Assembly: GCA_943331855.1 (NCBI GenBank)
Contig: CALQNE010000019.1
Span: 1-27,990, forward strand
Length of the DNA stretch: 27,990 nt
Direction: 5' to 3'
Source: Bordetella parapertussis
Lineage (GTDB): Bacteria; Pseudomonadota; Gammaproteobacteria; Burkholderiales; Burkholderiaceae_B
Both the position numbers and the translations under genes were made by a program. The notes below the pieces were generated by a model that saw only the letters and a list, made by a program, of their open reading frames with translations, was not told where the DNA came from and did not search any database. Below are positions 18,418 to 25,992 of the stretch, piece by piece (the stretch's first letter is position 1; each line of letters begins with the position of its first letter).

Positions 18418-18419
18418 AG
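18414..18419 (+). promoter_or_regulatory. Candidate -10 element for rluD
   Basis: TATAAG on the + strand, with TTGGTG (18390-18395) 18 bp upstream as a partial -35. It ends only 10 bp before the rluD ATG at 18430, so an mRNA from it would have a leader of about four bases. It overlaps the bamD -10 on the other strand. Confidence 0.3.
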
Positions 18420-18429
18420 ACGAGTCCCA

Positions 18430-19386
18430 ATGGCTGATACCCCCATTTCTGAAGATATTCTTACTGACGACGAGCCACAGGTTTTTCGGATCACTGACGA
18501 AATGCCGCTTGAACGGCTCGATAAGGTGCTTGCTCAACTGGTTCCGCAGCATTCTCGCAGTCGTTTGCAGACGTGGATTCAGGGCGGGCACGTTCTGGTT
18601 AACGGAAAGCCGGCCAAGCTTAGACAAGCCGTGCGCGAAGACGATGTGATCACCGTTTACGAGCAGCCGGCCCCCGAAGATCATGCTTTTGTGCCCGAAC
18701 CTGTCGTCTTTGAGGTGTTGGGCGAAACGCCGGACTGGATCGTCGTGAACAAACCGGTGGGGCTGGTCACTCACCCTGGTGCCGGTAATTGGTCGGGTAC
18801 TCTGCTCAATGGCTTGCTTTACCGCTATCCCGAGCTGCTGCAGGTGGCGCGTGCCGGGATTGTGCATCGTCTGGACAAAGACACCTCTGGGTTACTGGTG
18901 ATCGCGCGTCACGAAATTGCCCAAACGCATTTGGTTCGTCAGTTACAGGCTCGTACGATGGGTCGGCAGTATCTCGCATTGGCCCATGGCCGCATGCTGG
19001 CTCAGGGTACGGTCGATCGTCCGATTGGGCGAGATCCTAAAGTGCCTGTACGCATGTCGGTAGATAGTCTGAGTTCGCCCAAGTCCGCAGTGACCCATTA
19101 TCAACTCGTGAGCGTGGGTGAGTATGGGGGTTCGAATATTTCGCAGGTCACCTGTCGGCTTGAGACTGGACGAACGCATCAGATTCGCGCGCATTTGGCC
19201 AGTTTGGGCCATCCTTTGTTGGGCGACACGTTGTACGGCGGTCGTGCCATTGACGGGGCGACTCGGCAGATGTTGCATGCCCACCAACTTCAGTTTGAAG
19301 ACCCAGTCCGCGGGGGCAGTGTTGAGTTTACGGCGCCCCCAGCAGCGGATATGCTGAAGGTTATTGAACAAATCAGTTGGAAATAG
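18430..19386 (+). CDS. rluD: Ribosomal large subunit pseudouridine synthase D
   Basis: Converts uridines of 23S rRNA helix 69 to pseudouridine (1911, 1915 and 1917 in E. coli numbering), needed for proper 50S assembly. An S4-type RNA-binding domain occupies about residues 26-90 (RLDKVLAQL, SRSRLQTWIQGGHVLVNG). The RluA-family catalytic domain follows, with the signature HRLDKDTSG at 146-154; Asp149 is the catalytic residue. The C-terminal block RTHQIRAHLASLGHPLLGD is conserved. The 318 residues match RluD. It diverges from bamD across about 50 bp and is followed 33 bp later by pgeF, the same order as rluD-yfiH in E. coli. Confidence 0.95.
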   Translation: MADTPISEDILTDDEPQVFRITDEMPLERLDKVLAQLVPQHSRSRLQTWIQGGHVLVNGKPAKLRQAVREDDVITVYEQPAPEDHAFVPEPVVFEVLGETPDWIVVNKPVGLVTHPGAGNWSGTLLNGLLYRYPELLQVARAGIVHRLDKDTSGLLVIARHEIAQTHLVRQLQARTMGRQYLALAHGRMLAQGTVDRPIGRDPKVPVRMSVDSLSSPKSAVTHYQLVSVGEYGGSNISQVTCRLETGRTHQIRAHLASLGHPLLGDTLYGGRAIDGATRQMLHAHQLQFEDPVRGGSVEFTAPPAADMLKVIEQISWK

Positions 19387-19419
19387 CCGAACAGTCAGGT
19401 TCGAGTTGAGAGGATTTGA

Positions 19420-20202
19420 ATGACGTACCAACCGGCTCAAGCTGCCATTCGTCTAATCCGCCCACAGCAGGCTTGGCAGGGCGTTGAACTATTTTGCACC
19501 ACGCGCCAAGGTGGGGTGGGGCAGGCGCCTTACGCGACGTTTAACCTGGGTCTTGGCGCTCAAGAAGACCCTGCCAATGTTCATGAAAATCGCAAACGGT
19601 TAAGGCAATTATTACCTGCTGAGCCCGCCTGGCTCCAACAGGTTCACGGTAAGCGCGTGGTTGATGCTGACGAGGCTCAGTGGTTTGACGCAACCCAACC
19701 ACCTCCCGCGGCAGATGCTTCGGTGACGGCACAGACAGGGCGTGTGTTGGCGGTGTTGACGGCGGATTGCTTGTCGGTCGTGTTGGCCGATCAGGCCGGT
19801 TCGGTGCTGGGGGTGGCGCACGCCGGCTGGAAGGGCTTGGCCGCCGGAGTTTTAGAGGCAACTCTACAAAAGATGCAGTCTAAACGCCCCGCAGCCTCGG
19901 GCTGGCGCGCGTGGGTGGGACCTGGTATCGGGGCAAAGGCTTTTCAGGTGGGCGATGAAGTGCGAGTTGCCTTCAAAGGGGCTGGCGCTGAACAGCATGG
20001 CCTTTTTGTGCCCGACCCTCTTGAGCCAGGTAAGTGGCGGGCAGACTTGGCGGGGCTCGCTTGCTGGCGTTTGGCGCAAATGGGAGTCAGTCAGGTTGAA
20101 AATAGTGGCTTATGCACGGTGAACGATCCGGCTCAGCAGTTCTTTTCATATCGGCGCGATCGCGTCACTGGGCGGATGGCGACCCTGGCCTGGCTAAGCT
20201 AG
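19420..20202 (+). CDS. pgeF: Peptidoglycan editing factor PgeF (YfiH/LACC1 family)
   Basis: Cytoplasmic metalloprotein of the DUF152/YfiH family. E. coli PgeF prevents misincorporation of a wrong amino acid into cell-wall precursors; relatives act as purine nucleoside phosphorylase or adenosine deaminase and are often labelled polyphenol oxidase or laccase. The three zinc ligands are present: His76 in QVHGKRV, Cys117 in TADCLSV and His134 in AHAGWKGL. The 260 residues end in the family motif FFSYRRD plus a short tail. GAGAGGA lies 8-9 bases before the ATG at 19420. It is probably co-transcribed with rluD (33 bp gap). Confidence 0.94.
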   Translation: MTYQPAQAAIRLIRPQQAWQGVELFCTTRQGGVGQAPYATFNLGLGAQEDPANVHENRKRLRQLLPAEPAWLQQVHGKRVVDADEAQWFDATQPPPAADASVTAQTGRVLAVLTADCLSVVLADQAGSVLGVAHAGWKGLAAGVLEATLQKMQSKRPAASGWRAWVGPGIGAKAFQVGDEVRVAFKGAGAEQHGLFVPDPLEPGKWRADLAGLACWRLAQMGVSQVENSGLCTVNDPAQQFFSYRRDRVTGRMATLAWLS

Positions 20203-20247
20203 GGTTGAGCTCGTTAGCATTGGACGATAAAGGGTCTCTTTGTGGGG

Positions 20248-20253
20248 TTGACA
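20248..20253 (+). promoter_or_regulatory. Possible -35 element upstream of phaC
   Basis: A consensus TTGACA lies in the 105-bp gap between pgeF and phaC. At 17-bp spacing the -10 position reads CAGGAT, matching only three of six bases, so an active promoter is possible but not shown. Confidence 0.2.
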
Positions 20254-20307
20254 AGCGCGATATTGCAGAGCAGGATGACAGCGCTTAGGGGATAAAAAGG
20301 TCTCAAT

Positions 20308-21930
20308 GTGAATTTTCCGTTCTTAGAGGGGTTGTCGTCAGCCCCCGCGGTTTCAAACGAAGCGATGACGTCGATCCAAAATGACTTCATGCAAGCGTGG
20401 CAGCGATTGTCTCAAGAGGCAACGAATGGCCACTTGCCGCCGATCAAAGATCGGCGTTTTGCGGCCCCTGCATGGGCGTCGAGTCCCGCCCATTTATTAA
20501 TGGCACATTTGTATCTTTTGTCGGCCGATGCCATGCAAAAGATGGTCGACGCCTCAGAGGCTTCGACGGCAGTTAAAGAACGCCTGCACTTTTCAGTCAT
20601 GCAGTGGGTTGATGCCATGTCACCCGCTAATTTTTTGGCGACCAATCCCGACGCGCAGTCGGCCTTGATTGACTCGGGCGGGGAGACCCTCGTTGCGGGC
20701 GTTTCGAACTTGATGGGTGATATCCAAAAAGGTCGTATTACCCAAAGTGATGAAAGCAAGTTTGTTGTGGGCCAAAATGTAGCCACTTCAGTTGGCTCTG
20801 TCGTTTTTCAAAACAAGTTTTTTCAACTGATTCAATACGCGCCCACAACACCTACGGTGTTTCAGCGTCCGATATTGCTTGTACCACCGTGTATTAATAA
20901 ATTTTATATTCTTGATCTGCAACCTGAAAATTCGTTTGTACGCGATGCGGTGGCTCAAGGCTTTACGGTTTATTTGATGTCCTGGCGTAATCCGTTGGCT
21001 GAAGATACCGATGGGATTGAGAAAGCGACTTGGGATGACTATCTTGAAGAAGGTATTCTGACTGGCCTGCGCGTGACGCAAGAGATTTCAGGGCAAAGCA
21101 AAATCAATGCCCTTGGATTTTGTGTCGGGGGCACGATGCTCTCTGCTGGCCTAGCCGTTGCCGCGGCAAAGGGCCAGGACCCTGTGGCTTCGCTTACGCG
21201 TTTGACCTCAATGGTCGACTTCAAAGATACGGGGCCGCTGGGGGTCTTTGTCGATGAACAACACGCCAGTCTGCGCGAGCAGCAAATCGGTCAAGGCGGC
21301 TTGATGTCGGCACGTGAGCTGGGGACAACGTTTTCTTTTCTGCGACCCAACGAACTGGTTTGGAATTATGTTGTTTCAAATTATTTAAAAGGCGAATCGC
21401 CTGTTGCGTTTGATCTATTGTTCTGGAACAGCGACAGTACCAATTTGCCCGGGCCATTTTTCACTTGGTATTTTCGGCATACTTATCTCGAGAACCAACT
21501 CAGTCAGCCAAATAAGTTGAAATGCTGCGGGGTGCCAGTCGATTTACGTAAGGTTAAGGTGCCTACTTATTTATACGGTTCGCGCGAAGACCATATCGTG
21601 CCTTGGCATTCTGCGTTTGCCTCAACGACAATTTTCCCAGGCCCCAATCGTTTTGTGTTGGGTGCCTCGGGTCATATTGCGGGGGTGATCAACCCCCCCG
21701 CAAAAAATAAGCGTAACTATTGGGTTGGAGAAAAGCCTGTGAAAGGCCAAGCCGCTGAACAGTGGCTTTCGCAAGCAAAGCAGGTGCCTGGCAGTTGGTG
21801 GCCCGATTGGGCGGATTGGTTGGCCGCGTATAGCGGTAAGCGGGTCAAGGCGTCGAAGACGCAAGGCAATCAAGCTTACCCGGTACTTGAGGCGGCGCCG
21901 GGGTCTTATGTAAAAGTTCGAGCAGTCTAG
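20308..21930 (+). CDS. phaC: Class I poly(3-hydroxyalkanoate) synthase PhaC
   Basis: Polymerises 3-hydroxyacyl-CoA (mainly 3-hydroxybutyryl-CoA) into polyhydroxyalkanoate at the surface of storage granules. The lipase-like box GFCVGG puts the nucleophile at Cys272, with Asp428 (GSREDHIVPW) and His456 (GASGHIAGVINPP) completing the triad. The 540 residues are somewhat shorter than the Cupriavidus enzyme (589), the difference lying in the variable N-terminal domain. The start is a GTG at 20308 with AAGG a few bases upstream; the next in-frame ATG (20365) would cut further into the N-terminus. phaB and phaR follow. No thiolase gene (phaA) lies in the cluster, so acetoacetyl-CoA must come from a thiolase encoded elsewhere. 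Confidence 0.95.
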   Translation: MNFPFLEGLSSAPAVSNEAMTSIQNDFMQAWQRLSQEATNGHLPPIKDRRFAAPAWASSPAHLLMAHLYLLSADAMQKMVDASEASTAVKERLHFSVMQWVDAMSPANFLATNPDAQSALIDSGGETLVAGVSNLMGDIQKGRITQSDESKFVVGQNVATSVGSVVFQNKFFQLIQYAPTTPTVFQRPILLVPPCINKFYILDLQPENSFVRDAVAQGFTVYLMSWRNPLAEDTDGIEKATWDDYLEEGILTGLRVTQEISGQSKINALGFCVGGTMLSAGLAVAAAKGQDPVASLTRLTSMVDFKDTGPLGVFVDEQHASLREQQIGQGGLMSARELGTTFSFLRPNELVWNYVVSNYLKGESPVAFDLLFWNSDSTNLPGPFFTWYFRHTYLENQLSQPNKLKCCGVPVDLRKVKVPTYLYGSREDHIVPWHSAFASTTIFPGPNRFVLGASGHIAGVINPPAKNKRNYWVGEKPVKGQAAEQWLSQAKQVPGSWWPDWADWLAAYSGKRVKASKTQGNQAYPVLEAAPGSYVKVRAV

Positions 21931-21971
21931 CGTTGGTTAATGCCGAATCAAGACGGCAAAAGGAGATGAGG

Positions 21972-22709
21972 ATGAGTGCAAAGCTAGCGTATGTGACCGG
22001 TGGTATGGGTGGGATCGGGACTGCGATTTGCCAACGTTTGGCAAAGGAAGGGATGACTGTCGTGGCGGGCTGCGGGCCCAGTCGCGATTACAAGCAATGG
22101 CTCGACGAGCAGGCCGCACTCGGTTATAAATTCTACGCATCGGTTGGTAATGTGTCAGACTGGAATTCGTGCGAGGCGGCATTTAAGGCTGTCGTGGCAG
22201 AGCATGGCCCTGTTGATATTTTGGTTAATAATGCTGGCATTACGCGCGACGGTGTGTTTCGTAAAATGTCTGCCGACGATTGGCGAGCTGTGATGGACAC
22301 CAACCTGAATAGTTTGTTCAACGTCACGAAGCAAGTGATTGAAGCGATGGTCGATCGTGGCTTTGGCCGAATTATCAACATTAGTTCAGTCAATGGGCAA
22401 AAGGGTCAGTTCGGCCAGTCCAACTACGCAACGGCTAAAGCGGCCATTCATGGTTTTTCAATGTCGCTGGCGCAAGAGGTCGCGAGTAAAGGTGTGACGG
22501 TCAATACCGTTTCGCCTGGTTATATCGGCACAGATATGGTGCGTGCGATTCGCCCCGACGTACTTGAAAAAATTGTGTCAACGATCCCGGTCAAGCGACT
22601 GGGTCGACCCGAAGAAATCGCCTCGATTGTGGCGTGGATTGCCTCTGAAGAGTCGGGTTTTTCAACAGGTGCTGATTTTTCATTAAACGGCGGTTTGCAC
22701 ATGGGTTGA
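21972..22709 (+). CDS. phaB: Acetoacetyl-CoA reductase PhaB
   Basis: NADPH-dependent short-chain dehydrogenase that reduces acetoacetyl-CoA to (R)-3-hydroxybutyryl-CoA, the PhaC substrate. The cofactor motif TGGMGGIG is at residues 9-16, NNAG at 86-89, and the catalytic Ser139, Tyr152 and Lys156 lie in the stretch that includes ISSVNGQKGQFGQSNYATAK. From memory it is nearly the same length as the Cupriavidus necator enzyme and shares long identical blocks, including the C-terminus FSLNGGLHMG. The frame is open from 21933, but ATG 21972 is the start because AGGAG at 21961-21965 is six bases upstream and the protein then begins like its relatives. It lies 41 bp after phaC. Confidence 0.96.
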   Translation: MSAKLAYVTGGMGGIGTAICQRLAKEGMTVVAGCGPSRDYKQWLDEQAALGYKFYASVGNVSDWNSCEAAFKAVVAEHGPVDILVNNAGITRDGVFRKMSADDWRAVMDTNLNSLFNVTKQVIEAMVDRGFGRIINISSVNGQKGQFGQSNYATAKAAIHGFSMSLAQEVASKGVTVNTVSPGYIGTDMVRAIRPDVLEKIVSTIPVKRLGRPEEIASIVAWIASEESGFSTGADFSLNGGLHMG

Positions 22710-22716
22710 CGTGGCG

Positions 22717-22750
22717 GGCTGTCGGCTTTAGCGACGGCCTGTTATTTGTT
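22717..22750 (+). terminator. Hairpin with T-rich tail between phaB and phaR
   Basis: GGCTGTCG (22717-22724) pairs with CGACGGCC (22732-22739) with one T-G wobble across a seven-base loop, followed by a T-rich tail broken by single A or G bases. It looks like a partial terminator or attenuator that would lower phaR expression relative to phaC and phaB. Confidence 0.45.
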
Positions 22751-22775
22751 ATTACATTGTTTTTTGGGGGCATTA

Positions 22776-23339
22776 ATGACCGAAGCGGCAACAGACGCAT
22801 CTACACGTCTGATAAAAAAATATCCGAATCGTCGTCTATACGACACGCAGACTAGCACCTACATTACCTTGGCCGATGTGAAGCAACTGGTGCTAAAAAA
22901 TGAGGTCTTTAAAGTGGTTGATGCAAAAACTGCTGAAGATCTCACGCGTAGCATTTTGCTGCAGATTATTCTTGAAGAAGAGAGTGGCGGTATGCCGATG
23001 TTTTCTTCAGTGATGCTCGCCCAGGTCATTCGATTTTACGGCCATGCTATGCAAGGCATGATGGGCACCTATCTTGAAAAAAATATCCAGACCTTTATGG
23101 AAGTTCAGGATCGTTTGGCCGATCAGTCGAAGGGTTTGTTTGGCAACAATCAGTTGTCGCCTGAGGCTTGGACGCAATTCATGAGTGGTCAAACCCCTGT
23201 TATGCAGAACATGATGAACAATTATGTTGAGCAGAGCAAAGACCTGTTTGGGCAAATGCAAGAGAAGTTGCAAGAGCAGGCGCGTGCCATGTTTCCGGCC
23301 TTTCCGTTTGGTGCAACCGGCGAAAAGGGTAAAGCCTAA
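22776..23339 (+). CDS. phaR: Polyhydroxyalkanoate synthesis repressor PhaR
   Basis: Regulator that binds both DNA and polyhydroxybutyrate granules; in relatives it represses the phasin gene and itself until granules titrate it. The N-terminal DNA-binding block (residues 10-48, with LIKKYPNRRLYDTQTSTYI) is followed by the PHB-accumulation domain (about 50-105). A Gln/Met-rich helical C-terminus probably serves granule binding or oligomerisation. The 187-residue length is typical. Start ATG 22776 is preferred because it gives the canonical N-terminus; upstream codons to 22746 are hydrophobic and unlike the family. A GGGGG run a few bases upstream may serve as ribosome binding site. The 66-bp gap from phaB holds a hairpin. 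Confidence 0.94.
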   Translation: MTEAATDASTRLIKKYPNRRLYDTQTSTYITLADVKQLVLKNEVFKVVDAKTAEDLTRSILLQIILEEESGGMPMFSSVMLAQVIRFYGHAMQGMMGTYLEKNIQTFMEVQDRLADQSKGLFGNNQLSPEAWTQFMSGQTPVMQNMMNNYVEQSKDLFGQMQEKLQEQARAMFPAFPFGATGEKGKA

Positions 23340-23375
23340 GTCGTTCAGTCAGTGCTTCACGACTACATAGAATTG

Positions 23376-23415
23376 ACCCCCTCGATCGTTCAGTATTCGA
23401 GGGGGTTTATTTTTG
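23376..23415 (+). terminator. Rho-independent terminator of phaCBR, reaching into cphA1
   Basis: A 10-bp perfect stem (ACCCCCTCGA at 23376-23385, complement at 23397-23406) with an 11-base loop, followed by TTTATTTTTG. The T tract overlaps the last codons and stop (23407-23409) of cphA1 on the other strand. On the - strand the hairpin starts directly after the cphA1 stop, but its T tract is poorer there, so termination in that direction is less certain. Confidence 0.85.
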
Positions 23416-25977
23416 TGCAATGCGCTTTGCAATGTGGTCGAGGGCCTCTTGTACCTGATCGATCAAGATTAAACAGAGATGGCCCGGTTTGAGTTTGGCC
23501 AGGGCAGTATCAATTGCAACAAATTCACCTCGAATTTCCTGAATTTCTTTTGTGCGCGAAACATTTTTTAAGCCGATCTGAAGCAAGGCTAAAACTTCGC
23601 CATCTTCTCGCCCGCGCTGGCACTGATCTTGATACAAAATGGCCTCGTCAAAAATTTCACCAAGAATTTCAGTCTGGCGCGAAATATCTTCATCGCGTCG
23701 ATCGCCCGCACCGCTGATGACGACGGTACGTTTGGTGGCCGGCATGCTTTCGATTGCTTGCACAAGGGCTTGAATTGCATCTGGGTTATGACCATAGTCG
23801 GCAATCACTGTGGCCCCACGATAATCAAACACGTTAAAGCGGCCGGGGGCGGTTTGCGCATCGTTGACGAAAGTCGCTAAGCCAGTTTCGATGATTTTCC
23901 AGTCAAGTCCTAAGGCCCAGCCCGCTGCGATGGACGCCATCGCATTTTCGACCTGAAAGGTGATTGTGCCTTGGCGGGTGAGCGGGATGGACGTGAGTGC
24001 GATGCGATGATCTTGCCCGGCCTCACTGCATACGATGTGATCGTTTTCACAAAAGACTACGCGTTTGCCCTGGGCGCGGTGCGTATTGAGCACGGGGTGA
24101 TGGCGATCAAGGGCAAAGAAAATAACCGTGCCAGGGCAGACCTCGGCCATTTTAGCGACCATCGGATCTAAAGCATTTAAAACGGCAGTGCCGTGCGGTG
24201 CCACGTTTTGTACGACAACCCGCTTGACAACGGCCAGCGCGTCGACGGTATTGATAAAGTTCATGCCTAGATGGTCACCGACGCCGATGTTGGTGACAAT
24301 GGCGACATCGCAACGGTCAAAGGCGAGGCCTTCACGCAAAATTCCGCCTCGCGCCGTTTCAAATACGGCCGCATCGACATCAGGGTGTAACAAGACATTG
24401 CGCGCGCTGCGTGGGCCACTGCAGTCACCCGTATCGATGCAGCGGTTTTCGATATATACGCCATCTGAATTCGTCATGCCGATACGTTTTCCGCTCGTGC
24501 GCAGAAGATGGGCCGTCAGGCGAACAGTGGTTGTTTTGCCGTTGGTGCCTGTCACCGCAACGATGGGTATTCTTGCGTTTTCACCTGTGGCAAACATGCT
24601 GTCAACGATGGCTTCACCCACAGGCCGCGGCTTGCCAAATGAAGGGCTTAGATGCATGCGTAAACCAGGTGCAGCGTTAATTTCAACGATGCCCGCGCGC
24701 TGCTCTTCCATGGGTTTCAATATTGTTTCAGCGACGAGATCGACGCCTGCAATATCAAGGCCGACCATTTGCGCCGCCGTCACCATGCGCGCGGCTAACT
24801 CTGGATGTACTTCATCTGTGACGTCGGTTGCACTACCACCCGTACTTAAGTTTGCGTTGTTGCGAAGTAATACACGCTTGCCTTTCTCGGGAACTGATTG
24901 CGCGTTCAAACCCTGGGTTGCTAGGGTTGCTAAGGCGATTTCATCAAAGCGGATTTTTGTGAGGGCGGTGGCATGACCATCGCCGCGCAGCGGATCTGTA
25001 TTCACTTGTTCGACAAGTTGCGTCACCGTGTGTTGGCCGTCTCCAATGACAGATGGAGGATCTCGGCGGGCTGCGGCCACAAGTTGGTTGTTGATCACCA
25101 ACATTCGAAAATCATGCCCCGGAATGTATTGTTCGACAATCACATCGCGGCTGATGTCTGAGGCGATTGCGAAAGCCGCGTTCAATTGTTCGCGGGTTTC
25201 AATATTGACGGCGACGCCTTTGCCTTGATTGCCATCGCGAGGTTTGACCACGACAGGGAAACCGATTTTATTTGCAATCTCCCAGGCTTGGTCTTCATCA
25301 TCCGCGACGAACCCGCGTGGAACAGGCACGCCCGCAGCCTCGAGGAGCATTTTGGTTAAGTCTTTATCTTGCGCAATCGCTTCAGCGATGGCGCTTGTGT
25401 TGCCAGTTTCAGCAGCCTGGATTCGAATCTGCTTACTGCCCCAGCCAAACTGGACCAGACTGCCTTCGGTTAGGCGTCGATAGGGGATGCCACGCGCAGT
25501 CGCAGCCGAGACGATTGAACCGGTGCTGGGGCCTAAACGGACATCCTCATCGAGTTCGCGCAGTCGAGCCAAGGCTTGTGTGATCTCAAAAGGCTCGTCT
25601 TTAAGCGCAGCAATGCAAAGCGCTTCTGCCAAATCCAGAGCGAGTCTGCCCACGGGCTCTTCGGTGAACTGAACGATGACTTGAAATACCCCTTGTTCGT
25701 TTGTGACGACGGTTTGTCCGAAGGCGACGGGACAGCCTGCAGAGGCTTGTAAGCCTAGGCTAACCGCCTCAAGTGCGTGGGCCATCGTGATGGGGTCTTT
25801 GTGGCCAAAGGGGCGCAAGGGTTTGACGTCAGGGAAGCGTGCACGCAGACGTGTCAAGAATCCTGGAATCTGATCTAGATCGGCCTCGTGAGCCGTGCAG
25901 GTCACAACCGCTTCGATGGCAGTAAGACGCGTCCAAAAATTGGGACCGCGTAGGGCACGAATACGAGATACTTCCAT
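23407..25977 (-). CDS. cphA: Cyanophycin synthetase CphA1 (complete)
   Basis: Makes cyanophycin (multi-L-arginyl-poly-L-aspartate), a nitrogen-storage polymer, by adding Asp to the backbone and Arg to its side chain using ATP. The 856 residues hold an N-terminal domain (1-150; the start MEVSRIRALRGPN is typical of betaproteobacterial CphA), an ATP-grasp domain (about 205-460; VVVKPRDGNQGKG, the loop NLSTGGSATD, EINAAPGL), and a Mur-ligase domain with P-loop TGTNGKTT at 476-483. ETARGGILREGL and TNIGVGDHLG are intact, and the C-terminal domain includes DYGHNPDA. AGGA lies about eight bases before the ATG. It follows the shorter paralogue by 15 bp, so the two form an operon whose promoter lies outside the window. 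No cyanophycinase gene is in the window. Confidence 0.96.
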   Translation of the reverse strand: MEVSRIRALRGPNFWTRLTAIEAVVTCTAHEADLDQIPGFLTRLRARFPDVKPLRPFGHKDPITMAHALEAVSLGLQASAGCPVAFGQTVVTNEQGVFQVIVQFTEEPVGRLALDLAEALCIAALKDEPFEITQALARLRELDEDVRLGPSTGSIVSAATARGIPYRRLTEGSLVQFGWGSKQIRIQAAETGNTSAIAEAIAQDKDLTKMLLEAAGVPVPRGFVADDEDQAWEIANKIGFPVVVKPRDGNQGKGVAVNIETREQLNAAFAIASDISRDVIVEQYIPGHDFRMLVINNQLVAAARRDPPSVIGDGQHTVTQLVEQVNTDPLRGDGHATALTKIRFDEIALATLATQGLNAQSVPEKGKRVLLRNNANLSTGGSATDVTDEVHPELAARMVTAAQMVGLDIAGVDLVAETILKPMEEQRAGIVEINAAPGLRMHLSPSFGKPRPVGEAIVDSMFATGENARIPIVAVTGTNGKTTTVRLTAHLLRTSGKRIGMTNSDGVYIENRCIDTGDCSGPRSARNVLLHPDVDAAVFETARGGILREGLAFDRCDVAIVTNIGVGDHLGMNFINTVDALAVVKRVVVQNVAPHGTAVLNALDPMVAKMAEVCPGTVIFFALDRHHPVLNTHRAQGKRVVFCENDHIVCSEAGQDHRIALTSIPLTRQGTITFQVENAMASIAAGWALGLDWKIIETGLATFVNDAQTAPGRFNVFDYRGATVIADYGHNPDAIQALVQAIESMPATKRTVVISGAGDRRDEDISRQTEILGEIFDEAILYQDQCQRGREDGEVLALLQIGLKNVSRTKEIQEIRGEFVAIDTALAKLKPGHLCLILIDQVQEALDHIAKRIAQK

Positions 25978-25992
25978 GACGATTTCCTGTGG

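Noticed and set aside
18376..18867. 163-codon - strand frame opposite rluD that reaches the bamD start
   Set aside because: Could suggest a gene upstream of bamD, but it overlaps the RluD S4 and catalytic domains and resembles no family I recognise.
20193..20220. Inverted GCTAA/TTAGC sequence after pgeF as a terminator
   Set aside because: The pairing is interrupted by bulges and there is no T tract.
24128..24976. Long open frame (282 codons) on the + strand opposite cphA1
   Set aside because: Antisense to the conserved CphA1 ATP-grasp and Mur-ligase motifs; composition is rich in Ser, Arg, Pro and Thr as in typical shadow frames.
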